In this document: positions 15,538 to 24,441 of the stretch, piece after piece | How the letters are laid out: each line of letters opens with the position of its first letter | Position numbering within the stretch: position 1 is the first letter of the stretch | NCBI RefSeq assembly: GCF_017874735.1 | Contig: NZ_JAGGLV010000013.1 | Span: forward strand, 124,001 to 188,000 | Direction of reading: 5' to 3' | DNA from: Paenibacillus silagei | Lineage (GTDB): Bacteria > Bacillota > Bacilli > Paenibacillales > Paenibacillaceae | Length of the DNA: 64,000 bases | Translations under genes and position numbers: made by a program | Notes under the pieces: generated by a model | Told to the model about the DNA's origin: nothing | The model's input: only the letters and a program-made list of their open reading frames with translations | Databases searched by the model: none

Positions 15538-16875
15538 ATGGCGAATATCCTGATCAAGCATGCGGAGATTATTACGATGAACAAGCAGGAGGACATTATA
15601 TATGGCGATATCCGTATCAAGGGCGATCTGATTGTGGAGATTGGCACCGGCCTTGAAGGGAATGGGGATGAACTTGTCATAGACGCTAAGAACCGGACGG
15701 TTATCCCCGGCTTTATCCAGACGCATATTCATCTGTGCCAGACGCTGTTCCGCGGCAAAGGGGATGATCTGGAGCTGATGGACTGGCTGCGCAAGCGGAT
15801 CTGGCCGCTGGAGGCGGCGCATGACGAGGAGTCACTGTACTATTCTGCCATGCTCGGCATTGGGGAATTAATCACCAGCGGCACAACGACCATCGTGGAT
15901 ATGGAGACGGTACATCATACGGATTATGCCTTCCAGGCGATTGCGAAGAGCGGTATCCGCGCGTTGTCAGGGAAGGTCATGATGGACCGGAAGAACCCCG
16001 ATGCACCGGCGGCCCTGCAGGAGGAGACGGCGGCTTCGCTGCAGGAGAGTGTGGATCTGCTGGAGAAATGGAACGGATATGCGAATGGCCGGATTCAGTA
16101 TGCTTTTTCCCCGAGGTTTGTCATATCTTGTACGGAGCCGCTGCTGCGGGAGGTGCAGAGCCTTTCGGCCCGTTACGGGGTGAAGGTGCATACCCATGCT
16201 TCCGAGAATCTCGGCGAGATCGAGCTTGTGCAGGCGATGACCGGTATGCGCAATGTCGTCTATCTGGATCACCTGGGGCTGGCTAACGAACGTCTGATTC
16301 TGGCTCACTGTGTCTGGCTGGATGAGCAGGAAAAGCGGATTCTGCGGGACCGCGGTGTTCATGTCAGCCACTGTCCGGGCTCGAACCTCAAGCTGGCCTC
16401 CGGCATTGCTGATACGCCTGGTATGTTACATGACCATATTCACCTCAGCCTGGGTGCAGACGGCGCGCCCTGCAACAATAACCTGGATATGTTCAACGAG
16501 ATGCGTCTGGCAGCAGTCATCCAAAAGCCCGCGCATGGCCCGACTACGATGGATGCCCGGAGCGTCTTTCGGATGGCGACCATCGGGGGGGCGAAGGCGG
16601 TCGGGATGGAGGATCAGATCGGCAGCATCGAGGTCGGCAAGAAGGCAGATCTGGCTATCCTTAACCTCTATAATTTCCATACCTTCCCCTCCTATGATGT
16701 GGACCCGATCTCGCGGATTGTCTACTCGGCCACCCGTGCCGATGTGGAGACAACGATGGTTGACGGTGAGATTCTTATGCACACAGGGCTGCTGAAGACC
16801 ATCGACAAGGAAGTCGTGCTCCATGAAGCGAACCTTTCGATTAAAAGATTACTGGGCAGCGCGCGGCTATCCTGA
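15538..16875 (+). CDS. amidohydrolase, 5'-deoxyadenosine / SAH deaminase-like (MtaD/DadD family)
   Basis: 445 residues, ATG with GGGGGAG 7 nt upstream. The metal-dependent hydrolase set is intact: PGFIQTHIHLCQ (HxH), VHTHASEN, ILAHCVW and LGADGAPC with the catalytic Asp. It ends with GSIEVGKKADLAIL. The family deaminates adenosine-type nucleosides (5'-deoxyadenosine, MTA, SAH) or related purines such as 8-oxoguanine. The LCQTLFRG segment resembles proteins annotated as 5'-deoxyadenosine deaminase. Control by a guanine-type riboswitch links it to purine salvage or breakdown, so guanine or an oxidised guanine is an alternative substrate. It is a single-gene unit ending at a strong terminator. 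Confidence 0.85.
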   Translation: MANILIKHAEIITMNKQEDIIYGDIRIKGDLIVEIGTGLEGNGDELVIDAKNRTVIPGFIQTHIHLCQTLFRGKGDDLELMDWLRKRIWPLEAAHDEESLYYSAMLGIGELITSGTTTIVDMETVHHTDYAFQAIAKSGIRALSGKVMMDRKNPDAPAALQEETAASLQESVDLLEKWNGYANGRIQYAFSPRFVISCTEPLLREVQSLSARYGVKVHTHASENLGEIELVQAMTGMRNVVYLDHLGLANERLILAHCVWLDEQEKRILRDRGVHVSHCPGSNLKLASGIADTPGMLHDHIHLSLGADGAPCNNNLDMFNEMRLAAVIQKPAHGPTTMDARSVFRMATIGGAKAVGMEDQIGSIEVGKKADLAILNLYNFHTFPSYDVDPISRIVYSATRADVETTMVDGEILMHTGLLKTIDKEVVLHEANLSIKRLLGSARLS

Positions 16876-16979
16876 GCGGTAGGGGCTCCACGCCAGTTGT
16901 TCCGGACAAACTGACTATAGTGACCGGAGGCATGATTGCAGCCTGGACCAGAAGCATCTCAGATTCAAACTGTATCCTT

Positions 16980-17009
16980 GCAGGGGACTTCGCGCCTCTG
17001 CTTTTTTTT
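16980..17009 (+). terminator. terminator of the amidohydrolase gene
   Basis: GCAGGGG (16980-16986) pairs with CCTCTGC (16995-17001, one G-T), followed by eight T. Confidence 0.9.
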
Positions 17010-17078
17010 GTCCTAGTAAGGATAATAACCATAATGAACCTTTTCTCCCGCTCAGTTGTTTAATAGGGTGGCCCTCTT

Positions 17079-17107
17079 TTGATTCCCTTTACAAGTATTG
17101 CTATACT
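17079..17107 (+). promoter_or_regulatory. sigma-A promoter for the LTA synthase-like gene
   Basis: TTGATT (17079-17084), 17-nt spacer, TATACT (17102-17107). It lies about 80 nt before the start codon. Confidence 0.6.
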
Positions 17108-17185
17108 AGAGCAACGTGAGCTTTTTACAGAAATAAGGAATTAATTTTAAACCACTATTAATGAAGAGAGTAAGAGGGGATGGCA

Positions 17186-19084
17186 ATGAGAGAGGGCAAA
17201 CCTGCGTCTGCGCAGGCGCATTTCTATATCGTGGCGGGACTGCTGTGGCTGAAACTGCTGCTGCTGAGAGGGCTGTTCTTTGACCGGATTGCCTGGGAGT
17301 GGATCGCTGCGGATCTGGCGCCGGTGCTCCTGCTGCTGGGTGTGCTGGCTGTAATTACGCCTCGGCGGATGAGAAAAGGGGTCTTCTGGACCTTCAATGG
17401 CTTATTGTCGCTGCTGCTCTTCGCGGCCAGTGTGTACTTCAATCACTTCGGCTCGGTGCCTACCTATCTGGCGCTCTATGAGCTGAACCAGGTCTTTCAG
17501 GTAAAAGAGAGTGTGGAATCTACGATTGAGTGGGTCGATTATCTGTTTTTTGCCGATCTGCTGATAGTGATAATTTATTCGCTCTTCCGCAGATGGAAAA
17601 GAGGCCCTATGCGCTGGCAGCGGGGCAGCCAGCCTGCACGCAGATCCCGGAGCATCTATCTGGTGCTGCTGCTGGTGGCAATCATAGGGGGCGGCTCGCT
17701 GTCGGCGTATTCGATTCATTCGGCCCGGGGAATTACCAATGAGCTGGTTCAGGCGGAGACGGCCGGATTCCTGAATTATGAAGTGGTGGCAGCGATCAAG
17801 GCCCGGGAGGATAACGGCCTCATCGGGACCGGTGATATTCAGGAGACGATAGCCAAGGTGAAGTCACTGGAGGCTACTTATCCATACAAGGCTGTGACAG
17901 GCGGACTGCCAGAGCATTTCGGATCGCAAAAAGGGAAAAACGTCATCATCATCCAACTGGAGGCGTTCCAGAATTTCCCGCTGCATCAGTCACTGGAGGG
18001 TCAGGAGCTGACCCCGGTGCTGAATGGTCTGGCCGGAGAGGGCTTCTATTTCCCGCATGTGTATCAGCAGGTAGGTCCGGGCAATACCTCGGATGCGGAA
18101 TTCATAAGCAACACCTCGATTTATCCGATCGCTTCGCTGGCCATGTCCACAGGCTTCGGGGACCGGGAGCTGCCGGGACTGCCGCGGCTTTTGCGGGATA
18201 AGGGGTATGAGGCGTACACGTTCCATGTGAATAAGGTCGGCTTCTGGAACCGGAATGAGCTGTATCCGGCGCTTGGCTTCAACGGCTACTATGACAAAGG
18301 TTCCTTCAAGAATGACCATTTCAATTCGTTCGGAGCTTCCGATGAGCAGCTCTATGCTACTGCCGTGGAGAAGCTGGCGGTGCTGCATCAGAAGGGTACG
18401 CCTTTCTACGCCCAGCTGGTGACGGCCTCCAGCCATCATCCGTTCAAGGTGCCGGACAGCTTCCGCCGCATTCAGGTGCCGGACAAGCTCCAGGGCACGA
18501 TGCTGGGCGATTATCTGAGCGCGGTGAACTATACGGATTATGCGATAGGCACACTGATTGACGGATTGAAGCAGCAGGGGATGTGGGAGGATACCGTGCT
18601 GGTGCTGTACGGTGACCATTTCGGCCTGCAGCCGAAGGACGTCCCGGCGGAGCAGGTGGAGGACGCGCTGGGCATCAAGTATGATGACCGGATCAGCCGG
18701 TTCAACATTCCGCTCCTGATCCACGTGCCCGGTATGAAGCAGGGACAGGTTGTGGAGCGGACCGGCGGACAGCTGGATGTGCTGCCGACGGTAGCCAATC
18801 TGCTCGGGGTATCGCTGAAGGACGAAGGGTTCACGGCGTTCGGGCATGATTTGCTGAATGTGGACCGTAATGTGGTGGGCATGCGCTATTATTTGCCGAC
18901 AGGCTCATTTTTCAATGATGAAGTATTGTTTGTGCCCGGTAAGAGCTTCTCGGACGGTGAGGCGGTCTCGCTGGATACGCATGAGCCGGTGAAGGATTTC
19001 AGTGCCTATCAGAGCGATTACGACTATATCCTGAAGCTGATGGGCTTATCTGACGAATATGTGAAGCTGCTTCCGCAGCGTTAG
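17186..19084 (+). CDS. LTA synthase-family phosphoglycerol transferase
   Basis: About 632 residues. The N-terminal third is membrane-spanning (five hydrophobic segments, residues about 15-165). After a basic linker comes the extracellular sulfatase-fold domain with VIIIQLEAFQ (metal Glu), GNTSDAEF (nucleophile Thr near residue 300, as in LtaS), HHPF and LYGDHFG metal ligands. LtaS-type enzymes move glycerol-phosphate from phosphatidylglycerol onto a glycolipid or polymer at the outer membrane face. ATG 17186 is chosen because AGAGGGG abuts the ATG at 17180 but lies 6 nt before 17186. The next gene, 9 nt downstream, is a polytopic membrane protein that may act with it. Confidence 0.9.
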   Translation: MREGKPASAQAHFYIVAGLLWLKLLLLRGLFFDRIAWEWIAADLAPVLLLLGVLAVITPRRMRKGVFWTFNGLLSLLLFAASVYFNHFGSVPTYLALYELNQVFQVKESVESTIEWVDYLFFADLLIVIIYSLFRRWKRGPMRWQRGSQPARRSRSIYLVLLLVAIIGGGSLSAYSIHSARGITNELVQAETAGFLNYEVVAAIKAREDNGLIGTGDIQETIAKVKSLEATYPYKAVTGGLPEHFGSQKGKNVIIIQLEAFQNFPLHQSLEGQELTPVLNGLAGEGFYFPHVYQQVGPGNTSDAEFISNTSIYPIASLAMSTGFGDRELPGLPRLLRDKGYEAYTFHVNKVGFWNRNELYPALGFNGYYDKGSFKNDHFNSFGASDEQLYATAVEKLAVLHQKGTPFYAQLVTASSHHPFKVPDSFRRIQVPDKLQGTMLGDYLSAVNYTDYAIGTLIDGLKQQGMWEDTVLVLYGDHFGLQPKDVPAEQVEDALGIKYDDRISRFNIPLLIHVPGMKQGQVVERTGGQLDVLPTVANLLGVSLKDEGFTAFGHDLLNVDRNVVGMRYYLPTGSFFNDEVLFVPGKSFSDGEAVSLDTHEPVKDFSAYQSDYDYILKLMGLSDEYVKLLPQR

Positions 19085-19093
19085 GAGAATGTT

Positions 19094-20506
19094 ATGAAAA
19101 GACTATGGAAACCCGAATACCTCATCTCGCTGGCCGGCGCTGTGCTGATCCTCTATCTGTTGTTCGTGCGGCCCTTCACAGGCGTTGCCGATAACGGCGA
19201 TTTTTTGCGGATGATGAATACGGTCGGACTGAATTATTTTGATGCCGGGGAGGACTATGCCGACCGCTTCTTCAGCTACAGTCATTCTAAGTTTGCTTAT
19301 GATGATCTGTTCAAGGGCTTCTACCCGTCCTCGCAAATTTTGCTGGTGCTGGTGCCAAGGCTGCTTGCGGGCTTATTTCACGGCAGCTACTTCGATATCC
19401 GTCTTCTGGCAGTGGTATATGCAGTGCTGCTGCTGGCTGCCACGTGGATGATCGTCAAGCTGGGTGCGAAGAGCTCCTATGCCACGGGCCTGCTGCTGGG
19501 TGCGGGAATGCTGTTTGTGTTCTACGATATCGGCTATCTGGCTTATTTCAACTCTCTGTTCGGCGAACCCGTGTCGATGGTCTTCATGCTGCTTACGTTC
19601 GCGCTGGGTCTGAGGCTTACCGGGCAGGAGCAGCCGTCCTCCAAAGGACTTACGCTGTTCTTCATTGCTGTGCTGTTCCTGATCTGCTCCAAAATCCAGA
19701 ATGCCCCGGTCGGCCTCGCCTTCGCGCTGATCTTCCTGCGCCTGCGGACGCTGAATGGAACAGGCAGCTGGCGCAAGCTGGCGCTAAGTCTTGCGGTAGC
19801 TACGGCGCTGGTATCGGTGATTATGTATGTGGCGGCGCCGAAGGAGCTTAAGCATATCAACCTGTATCAGACGGTGTTCTTCGGCATACTGAACGAATCT
19901 CCGGATGTGCGCGGCGATCTGCGCGACCTGGGACTGCCGGAGCGCCTCGAGGTACTGGCGGGGACGAATTATTTCCAGGGGGATACGGCGATCAAGCAGG
20001 ATGATCCATCGCTGGGTCCGGATTTCTATGACCGTGTCTCGCATAAGGATGTGCTTTTCTTTTATATGAAGCATCCCGGCCGGTTAATAGAGAATATGAA
20101 GTATGCGGCTGCTAACAGCATGTCCATCCGTCCCTACTATCTCGGAAGCTATGAGAAAAGCGAAGGCAAGCCTGCGGGCGCGGTAGCAGGAATGTACAGC
20201 GGGTGGAGCGAGCTCAAGAACAAGCATCTGCCCCATTCCCTCGGATTCCTGGTTATTTTCTATCTGGTGTATTACGCCGGAGTGTTCTACCAATACTTCC
20301 GTACGAAGGAGATGGCGGGGCGGATTGCCGGAGAATTGATGATGCTGCTGGGACTGATCGGCCTGTTCTCGTTCCTGGTTCCGATTCTCGGTGACGGGCG
20401 CGCGGATATCGGCAAGCATCTGTTCCTGTTCAATGTCTGCTTCGATATGATGGCGGTAGCGATGCTGGGCTGGACGCTGCATAAGCTGACGAAGCTGCTG
20501 AAATAA
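19094..20506 (+). CDS. polytopic membrane protein, WsfD-like glycan hexosyltransferase candidate
   Basis: 470 residues with about ten hydrophobic segments. The short loop GVADNGDFLRMM after the first segment carries acidic residues placed like the extracytoplasmic catalytic Asp of GT-C glycosyltransferases. This resembles the ADNGDF motif of proteins annotated as WsfD from S-layer glycan loci. It starts 9 nt after the LTA synthase-like gene (ribosome site TTAGGAG), so the two form an operon. GT-C enzymes use lipid-linked sugars at the outer membrane face, consistent with decorating teichoic acid or a surface glycan. The family call is tentative; the membrane topology is clear. Confidence 0.7.
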   Translation: MKRLWKPEYLISLAGAVLILYLLFVRPFTGVADNGDFLRMMNTVGLNYFDAGEDYADRFFSYSHSKFAYDDLFKGFYPSSQILLVLVPRLLAGLFHGSYFDIRLLAVVYAVLLLAATWMIVKLGAKSSYATGLLLGAGMLFVFYDIGYLAYFNSLFGEPVSMVFMLLTFALGLRLTGQEQPSSKGLTLFFIAVLFLICSKIQNAPVGLAFALIFLRLRTLNGTGSWRKLALSLAVATALVSVIMYVAAPKELKHINLYQTVFFGILNESPDVRGDLRDLGLPERLEVLAGTNYFQGDTAIKQDDPSLGPDFYDRVSHKDVLFFYMKHPGRLIENMKYAAANSMSIRPYYLGSYEKSEGKPAGAVAGMYSGWSELKNKHLPHSLGFLVIFYLVYYAGVFYQYFRTKEMAGRIAGELMMLLGLIGLFSFLVPILGDGRADIGKHLFLFNVCFDMMAVAMLGWTLHKLTKLLK

Positions 20507-20622
20507 CTTATCATGTCAAACCCTTAATTGACCCCTAGCGGATTATAGAATACAATGTGTTTGGAACTTTAGTAAAAGAGTGGAAATGGCTTGATACAGC
20601 CTCATCCTATAAGGGGGCCGCT

Positions 20623-20796
20623 ATGGGGAATGACGAATACAAGGACAAGATTGAACAGGCAAGACAGGAACTGAACAAACTGGCCTTGGAGTACGGGATG
20701 CAGGATGTCCGGGTACTCCGCCAATCGGTGAAGCTGGATGCGCTCCTGAATGAATACAGTGATTGTAATACGGAGAAAGATGATCAGCTTTATTAG
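20623..20796 (+). CDS. Spo0E-like aspartyl-phosphate phosphatase
   Basis: 57 residues. The two-helix arrangement and the motif SVKLDALLNEY match the S-Q-x-L-D-x-L-[IL]-x-x-Y/F signature of Spo0E/YisI/YnzD, which dephosphorylate Spo0A-P and delay sporulation. The usual Gln is Val here, a tolerated variation. ATG 20623 follows AAGGGGG by about 7 nt; a longer version from 20557 lacks a ribosome site. It is followed by its own terminator. Confidence 0.85.
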   Translation: MGNDEYKDKIEQARQELNKLALEYGMQDVRVLRQSVKLDALLNEYSDCNTEKDDQLY

Positions 20797-20826
20797 AGAA
20801 ATACAGAGCAGCTATGCAAATACAAG

Positions 20827-20866
20827 AGACACTTTGACGGTTAACGCCGCGGAGTGTCTTTTTTTA
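20827..20866 (+). terminator. terminator of the Spo0E-like gene
   Basis: AGACACT (20827-20833) pairs with AGTGTCT (20853-20859). The loop holds a smaller GC hairpin and T7 follows. Confidence 0.85.
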
Positions 20867-20950
20867 AAATTTAAGCGTTTATATGTTTCAATCCTAACGT
20901 TCTCGCTGAAACGAATGCCGTTCTTAACAGGACGGCCGAGCCGTTTCTGC

Positions 20951-21727
20951 TTATAAGGGATCAGGCTCATCGCCCAGCAGCTCGCGGAGCATCTTCTCCC
21001 GGTTGGTCATGAAGGCGCGGGTGACTGTGTAATGATCCGTGTCTTCCAGCGCAACAGGCGTGATACTCTCTCCCTTCAGCAGAAGAATCTCTGCACCCGG
21101 ATAGGACATCAGAATGGGGGAGTGGGTGGCGATGATGAACTGGGAATTCTGCGCAGCCAGCTCATGCATCCGCGCCAGCAGTGACATCTGCCGCAGGGGA
21201 GACAAAGCGGCTTCGGGCTCGTCCAGAATATAGATGCCCTGTCCGCCAAAGCGGTGAACGAATGTGGAGAAGAAGGATTCTCCATGCGACTGCTCATGCA
21301 GCGAGCTTCCTCCATAGGAGTCTTTAATCCGGTTCCCCGCGCCCGGCTCCTCATCCAGCTCATCGATATAAGAAGCCACATTGTAGTAGCTCTCCGCACG
21401 CAGGAAAAAGCCGTCCTTCGGCCGCTTCACCCCTTTGGCAATCCGCAAATATTCGTAGAGACTGGAATGCGAGGCGCGGGTATTAAACGAGAAATTCAGC
21501 GTCCCCCCTTCCGGATTGAACCCCCAGGCAGCAGCAATGCCCTCTAACAAGGTAGACTTCCCGCTACCGTTCTCTCCTACCAGAAAAGTGACCTGCTTCT
21601 GAAAAGCAAGCCGGTCCAGGGTGCGTACCACCGGCAGATTAAAAGGATAGCTTCCAAAGGAAGGGACTGCATCGCGCAGCAGCTCGACATGGCGCAGATA
21701 CAGCATAGGGCCATAGATGGAACTCAT
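20951..21727 (-). CDS. AAA-family ATPase (ABC-type ATP-binding, RecF/SMC-like head)
   Basis: 258 residues. VTFLVGENGSGKSTLLEGIA is Walker A, GIYILDEPEAALSPLRQ is Walker B with the D-loop, and FIIATHSPILM is the H-switch. The spacing between them (about 130 residues) is that of stand-alone AAA_21-type ATPases related to ABC ATPases, often annotated as predicted ATPases; no transporter partner is present. It is a single gene with its start at 21727, facing away from the CgeB operon. The cellular role is unknown. Confidence 0.86.
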   Translation of the reverse strand: MSSIYGPMLYLRHVELLRDAVPSFGSYPFNLPVVRTLDRLAFQKQVTFLVGENGSGKSTLLEGIAAAWGFNPEGGTLNFSFNTRASHSSLYEYLRIAKGVKRPKDGFFLRAESYYNVASYIDELDEEPGAGNRIKDSYGGSSLHEQSHGESFFSTFVHRFGGQGIYILDEPEAALSPLRQMSLLARMHELAAQNSQFIIATHSPILMSYPGAEILLLKGESITPVALEDTDHYTVTRAFMTNREKMLRELLGDEPDPL

Positions 21728-21942
21728 ATCTTAGTGCCTCCTCAGTAGGTGTTTCCCTAATTGTAGATGATTCCCGTTGTCCCCGCAAAGTACCTGAACA
21801 AGCATCGGAGTACAGAGCATGCACTCATGGACAAGAGTGGACGGATTCTGTAGAGGTTCGGGCCAAGCGGGCGAAAGACCGGGGGCATATGCCAATTTCG
21901 GTGTGATACAGACAGATGTCCATGAGGCGGATGCTGACTCCG

Positions 21943-21951
21943 CATATAGTA
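21943..21951 (+). promoter_or_regulatory. sigma-K-like -10 element before the CgeB-like pair
   Basis: CATATAGTA is an exact CATANNNTA. The expected AC is not at 15-17 nt. Sigma-K promoters with weak -35s, such as those that depend on GerE, exist in Bacillus coat genes including cge, and gerE lies at 45 kb in this window. Confidence 0.35.
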
Positions 21952-21980
21952 CTACTGTCTTGAGAATATAACGGGGCAGG

Positions 21981-23078
21981 GTGAAGGCCGTGAAAACAAA
22001 AAAGAGAGGCGGGCTTCCACAGGATTACCGGGATGGCTATCTGCAAGGGTACCATCTCGGCCTGTGCGAAGCCGTGAAGCGCCTGAATACCCTTGAAGTG
22101 GGGGAATGTCAGCCGTTAAAACTGATGTATGTTCCCCAGGGGTTTCAGGCGATCGATGCGGGAGTCGCAGAAGCGCTGCGGCTGCTGGTAAGCGAGCTGA
22201 TCATCTGTCCTCCGGAAACTATGCTGGAGGTGGCATCGCGCGAATTGCCTGAGGCGGTGCTGGTGATGAACGGGCTGCATGTATTTCCGGAGAATCATCT
22301 GGAACAAATTATGGAAATAAGACAGCTGGGTATCCCGGCGGCGATCTGGTTTGTGGATGATCCTTATTTCACCGAGGATACATCCGTCATCTGCCGGCAT
22401 TACGATTATGTGTTCACGCATGAACTGGGCTGTGTGGAATTCTACCGTTCGCTGGGGACGGCGTCTGTGCACTACCTTCCGCTGTGCGTCAACCCCCAGA
22501 TGTTCTACCCGCGCCACACCGGACCGCAATATCACTATGATGTCGTGTTCATCGGCAACGCCTTCCGCAACCGTACGGAGCTGTTCGATGAACTGGTCCC
22601 CTTCCTGCGGGGAAAGAAGGTGCTCATCGCCGGCGGATTCTGGGAGCGGCTGGCCCACTTCGAGGAGCTGTCTCCGTACATCCGAGAGGGCTTCATCCCG
22701 CCGGAGGAGACCGCCAATTATTACAGCGGCGCGAAGCTGGTCATTAATATCCACCGGCCCTGGGAGGGAGGGATGGACAACCGGAATACGTTCCAGCTTC
22801 CGTCCCTCTCCATTAATCCCCGGACCTATGAGATCAGCGCCTGCGGGACGATGCAGCTGACCGATATCCGGCAGGATCTGGATATCCACTACAAGCCGGG
22901 CCGGGATCTGGAGACCTTCGCTTCTGCCGATGAGCTGAAGCGCAAAATTGATTATTACCTGAAGCACGACAAGGAGCGCCGGCAGTATGCGCTGCGGGGA
23001 CTGCAGACCACGCTGCGCCGGCATACCTTTACTTCGCGTCTGCCTCATTTACTGGGTGTTCTTACTTCAAGAGGGTGA
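21981..23078 (+). CDS. CgeB-family GT-B glycosyltransferase, spore maturation type
   Basis: 365 residues. A basic N-terminus (MKAVKTKKRGG) leads into DYRDGYLQGYHLGL, then a two-domain GT-B core: AIWFVDDPYFTED, YDVVFIGNAFRNR, and the C-terminal SINPRTYEISACGTMQLTD and DELKRKIDYYL segments of CgeB-like (glycosyltransferase-1-type) proteins. In Bacillus subtilis CgeB is a late, sigma-K/GerE-dependent protein of the spore crust. The start is GTG 21981 (GGGGCAGG upstream), with GTG 21990 as an alternative. It is the first of a tandem CgeB pair; the overlap and spacing suggest co-expression. The acceptor is unknown, with the repeat protein as a candidate. Confidence 0.85.
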   Translation: MKAVKTKKRGGLPQDYRDGYLQGYHLGLCEAVKRLNTLEVGECQPLKLMYVPQGFQAIDAGVAEALRLLVSELIICPPETMLEVASRELPEAVLVMNGLHVFPENHLEQIMEIRQLGIPAAIWFVDDPYFTEDTSVICRHYDYVFTHELGCVEFYRSLGTASVHYLPLCVNPQMFYPRHTGPQYHYDVVFIGNAFRNRTELFDELVPFLRGKKVLIAGGFWERLAHFEELSPYIREGFIPPEETANYYSGAKLVINIHRPWEGGMDNRNTFQLPSLSINPRTYEISACGTMQLTDIRQDLDIHYKPGRDLETFASADELKRKIDYYLKHDKERRQYALRGLQTTLRRHTFTSRLPHLLGVLTSRG

Positions 23079-23110
23079 ATTTCATTATGGATCAAAAGGA
23101 GCGAATACTC

Positions 23111-24244
23111 ATGAACAACGAATTTATTATGCCTGCCCCGCCGTTGCCGAGAACCCCTGCGGAGGAAGAGAAGCTGCGGGGACGTCTGACCGGCTTCAAG
23201 GGAGGCTATGACGAAGGATATCTGCGGGGACGCCTGGCTGTTCTGGACGGACGCCCGGAGGAGCCGCAGCCGGTAAGGAATATCCATGTGATGTACGTGG
23301 CCTCGGGCAAAGGGTATCCGTACTCTCCGATTGATGATGCTGTGCTCTTCGCGCTGCAAAGACTGACCACTCACGTGACGATTACCGATGTGCGCCAGAA
23401 TCTGGTAGAGCTGGCTTCTGCCCAGCGTCCCGACCTCGTGCTTGTGCTGGATGGCCTGGATTTGCCCCTGGAGCAGGTGGCTATTCTGCGCGGTCAGGGC
23501 ATCAAGACCGCGATCTGGCTGACCGATGATCCGTATTACACCGATTTCACAATGAAGATTGTGCCTCACTATGACTATGTATTCACACTGGAGCGTAATT
23601 GCGTAGAGATCTACCGCGGCCTTGGCTGCACGGAGGTCCACTATCTGCCCTTTGCTGCACACCGTGAGCATTACCGTCCGACTACCGGACGCTCGCCGGT
23701 CAGCCGGGATGTCAGCTTCATCGGGTCTGCCTACTGGAACCGGATTAATTTCTTCCGCGATATTATGCCGGAGCTGATGAGCTATAACACGGTCATTAAC
23801 GGAATCTGGTGGGACCGGTTGCCGGAAGCACCGCTCTATGGCGACCGGATTGAGATCGGCAAATGGATGTCCCCCCAGGAGACGGCTGTAGCCTACAGCG
23901 GCTCAAAGATTGTGATCAACCTTCACCGCTCGCATATCGACGATGCCGTCAACAATAACACGCTGTATATTCCGGCCGTATCGCCGAATCCGCGCACGTT
24001 CGAGATTGCTGCCAGCGGAACGCTGCAGCTCTGCGATGCCCGTGATGATCTCGGCTCCTTCTACAAGGTGGGCGAAGAGATCGACACCTTCTCCGGCCCC
24101 CGCGAGCTGATGGACAAAATCCAGTACTATCTGACGCACGAGGAAGAGCGCCGGGAGATGTCCCTCCGCGCCTTCGAACGGACACTGAGGGATCATACGT
24201 ATACCAGACGTCTGAGCCAGCTGCTTAGGGTTATTTACGGGTAA
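23111..24244 (+). CDS. CgeB-family GT-B glycosyltransferase, second copy
   Basis: 377 residues from ATG 23111, chosen because AAAGGAG lies 9 nt upstream; earlier in-frame starts (23075, 23087) have none. It is a paralogue of the preceding gene. GFKGGYDEGYLRGRL near residue 30 corresponds to the GY-motif of its neighbour. TAIWLTDDPYYTDF, VSFIGSAYWNR and SPNPRTFEIAASGTLQLCD match block for block. Loss of the very basic N-terminus is the main difference. The same late-sporulation glycosylation role is inferred. The 197 bases after it hold no visible gene or terminator. Confidence 0.85.
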   Translation: MNNEFIMPAPPLPRTPAEEEKLRGRLTGFKGGYDEGYLRGRLAVLDGRPEEPQPVRNIHVMYVASGKGYPYSPIDDAVLFALQRLTTHVTITDVRQNLVELASAQRPDLVLVLDGLDLPLEQVAILRGQGIKTAIWLTDDPYYTDFTMKIVPHYDYVFTLERNCVEIYRGLGCTEVHYLPFAAHREHYRPTTGRSPVSRDVSFIGSAYWNRINFFRDIMPELMSYNTVINGIWWDRLPEAPLYGDRIEIGKWMSPQETAVAYSGSKIVINLHRSHIDDAVNNNTLYIPAVSPNPRTFEIAASGTLQLCDARDDLGSFYKVGEEIDTFSGPRELMDKIQYYLTHEEERREMSLRAFERTLRDHTYTRRLSQLLRVIYG

Positions 24245-24441
24245 GCCAGCAGGGCAATCGTAGAACAGGCTGTCAGCAAAATGTGCGTATCACAGGGGAC
24301 AGGTGTCGTGCCGGCATCTGTGCCTCCTCAATATACTGGAGTACCGGGCAGAGATGTTAGCCTGTCAGCTAATATACCCGTCCCAAGCAGGAGCACTGCT
24401 GAGTGATAACAGATTGTGTGCATTCAAAATTTAGGAGGTGA

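Noticed and set aside
20557..20622. N-terminal extension of the Spo0E-like protein
   Set aside because: No ribosome site; the AAGGGGG site places the start at 20623 and the family is short.
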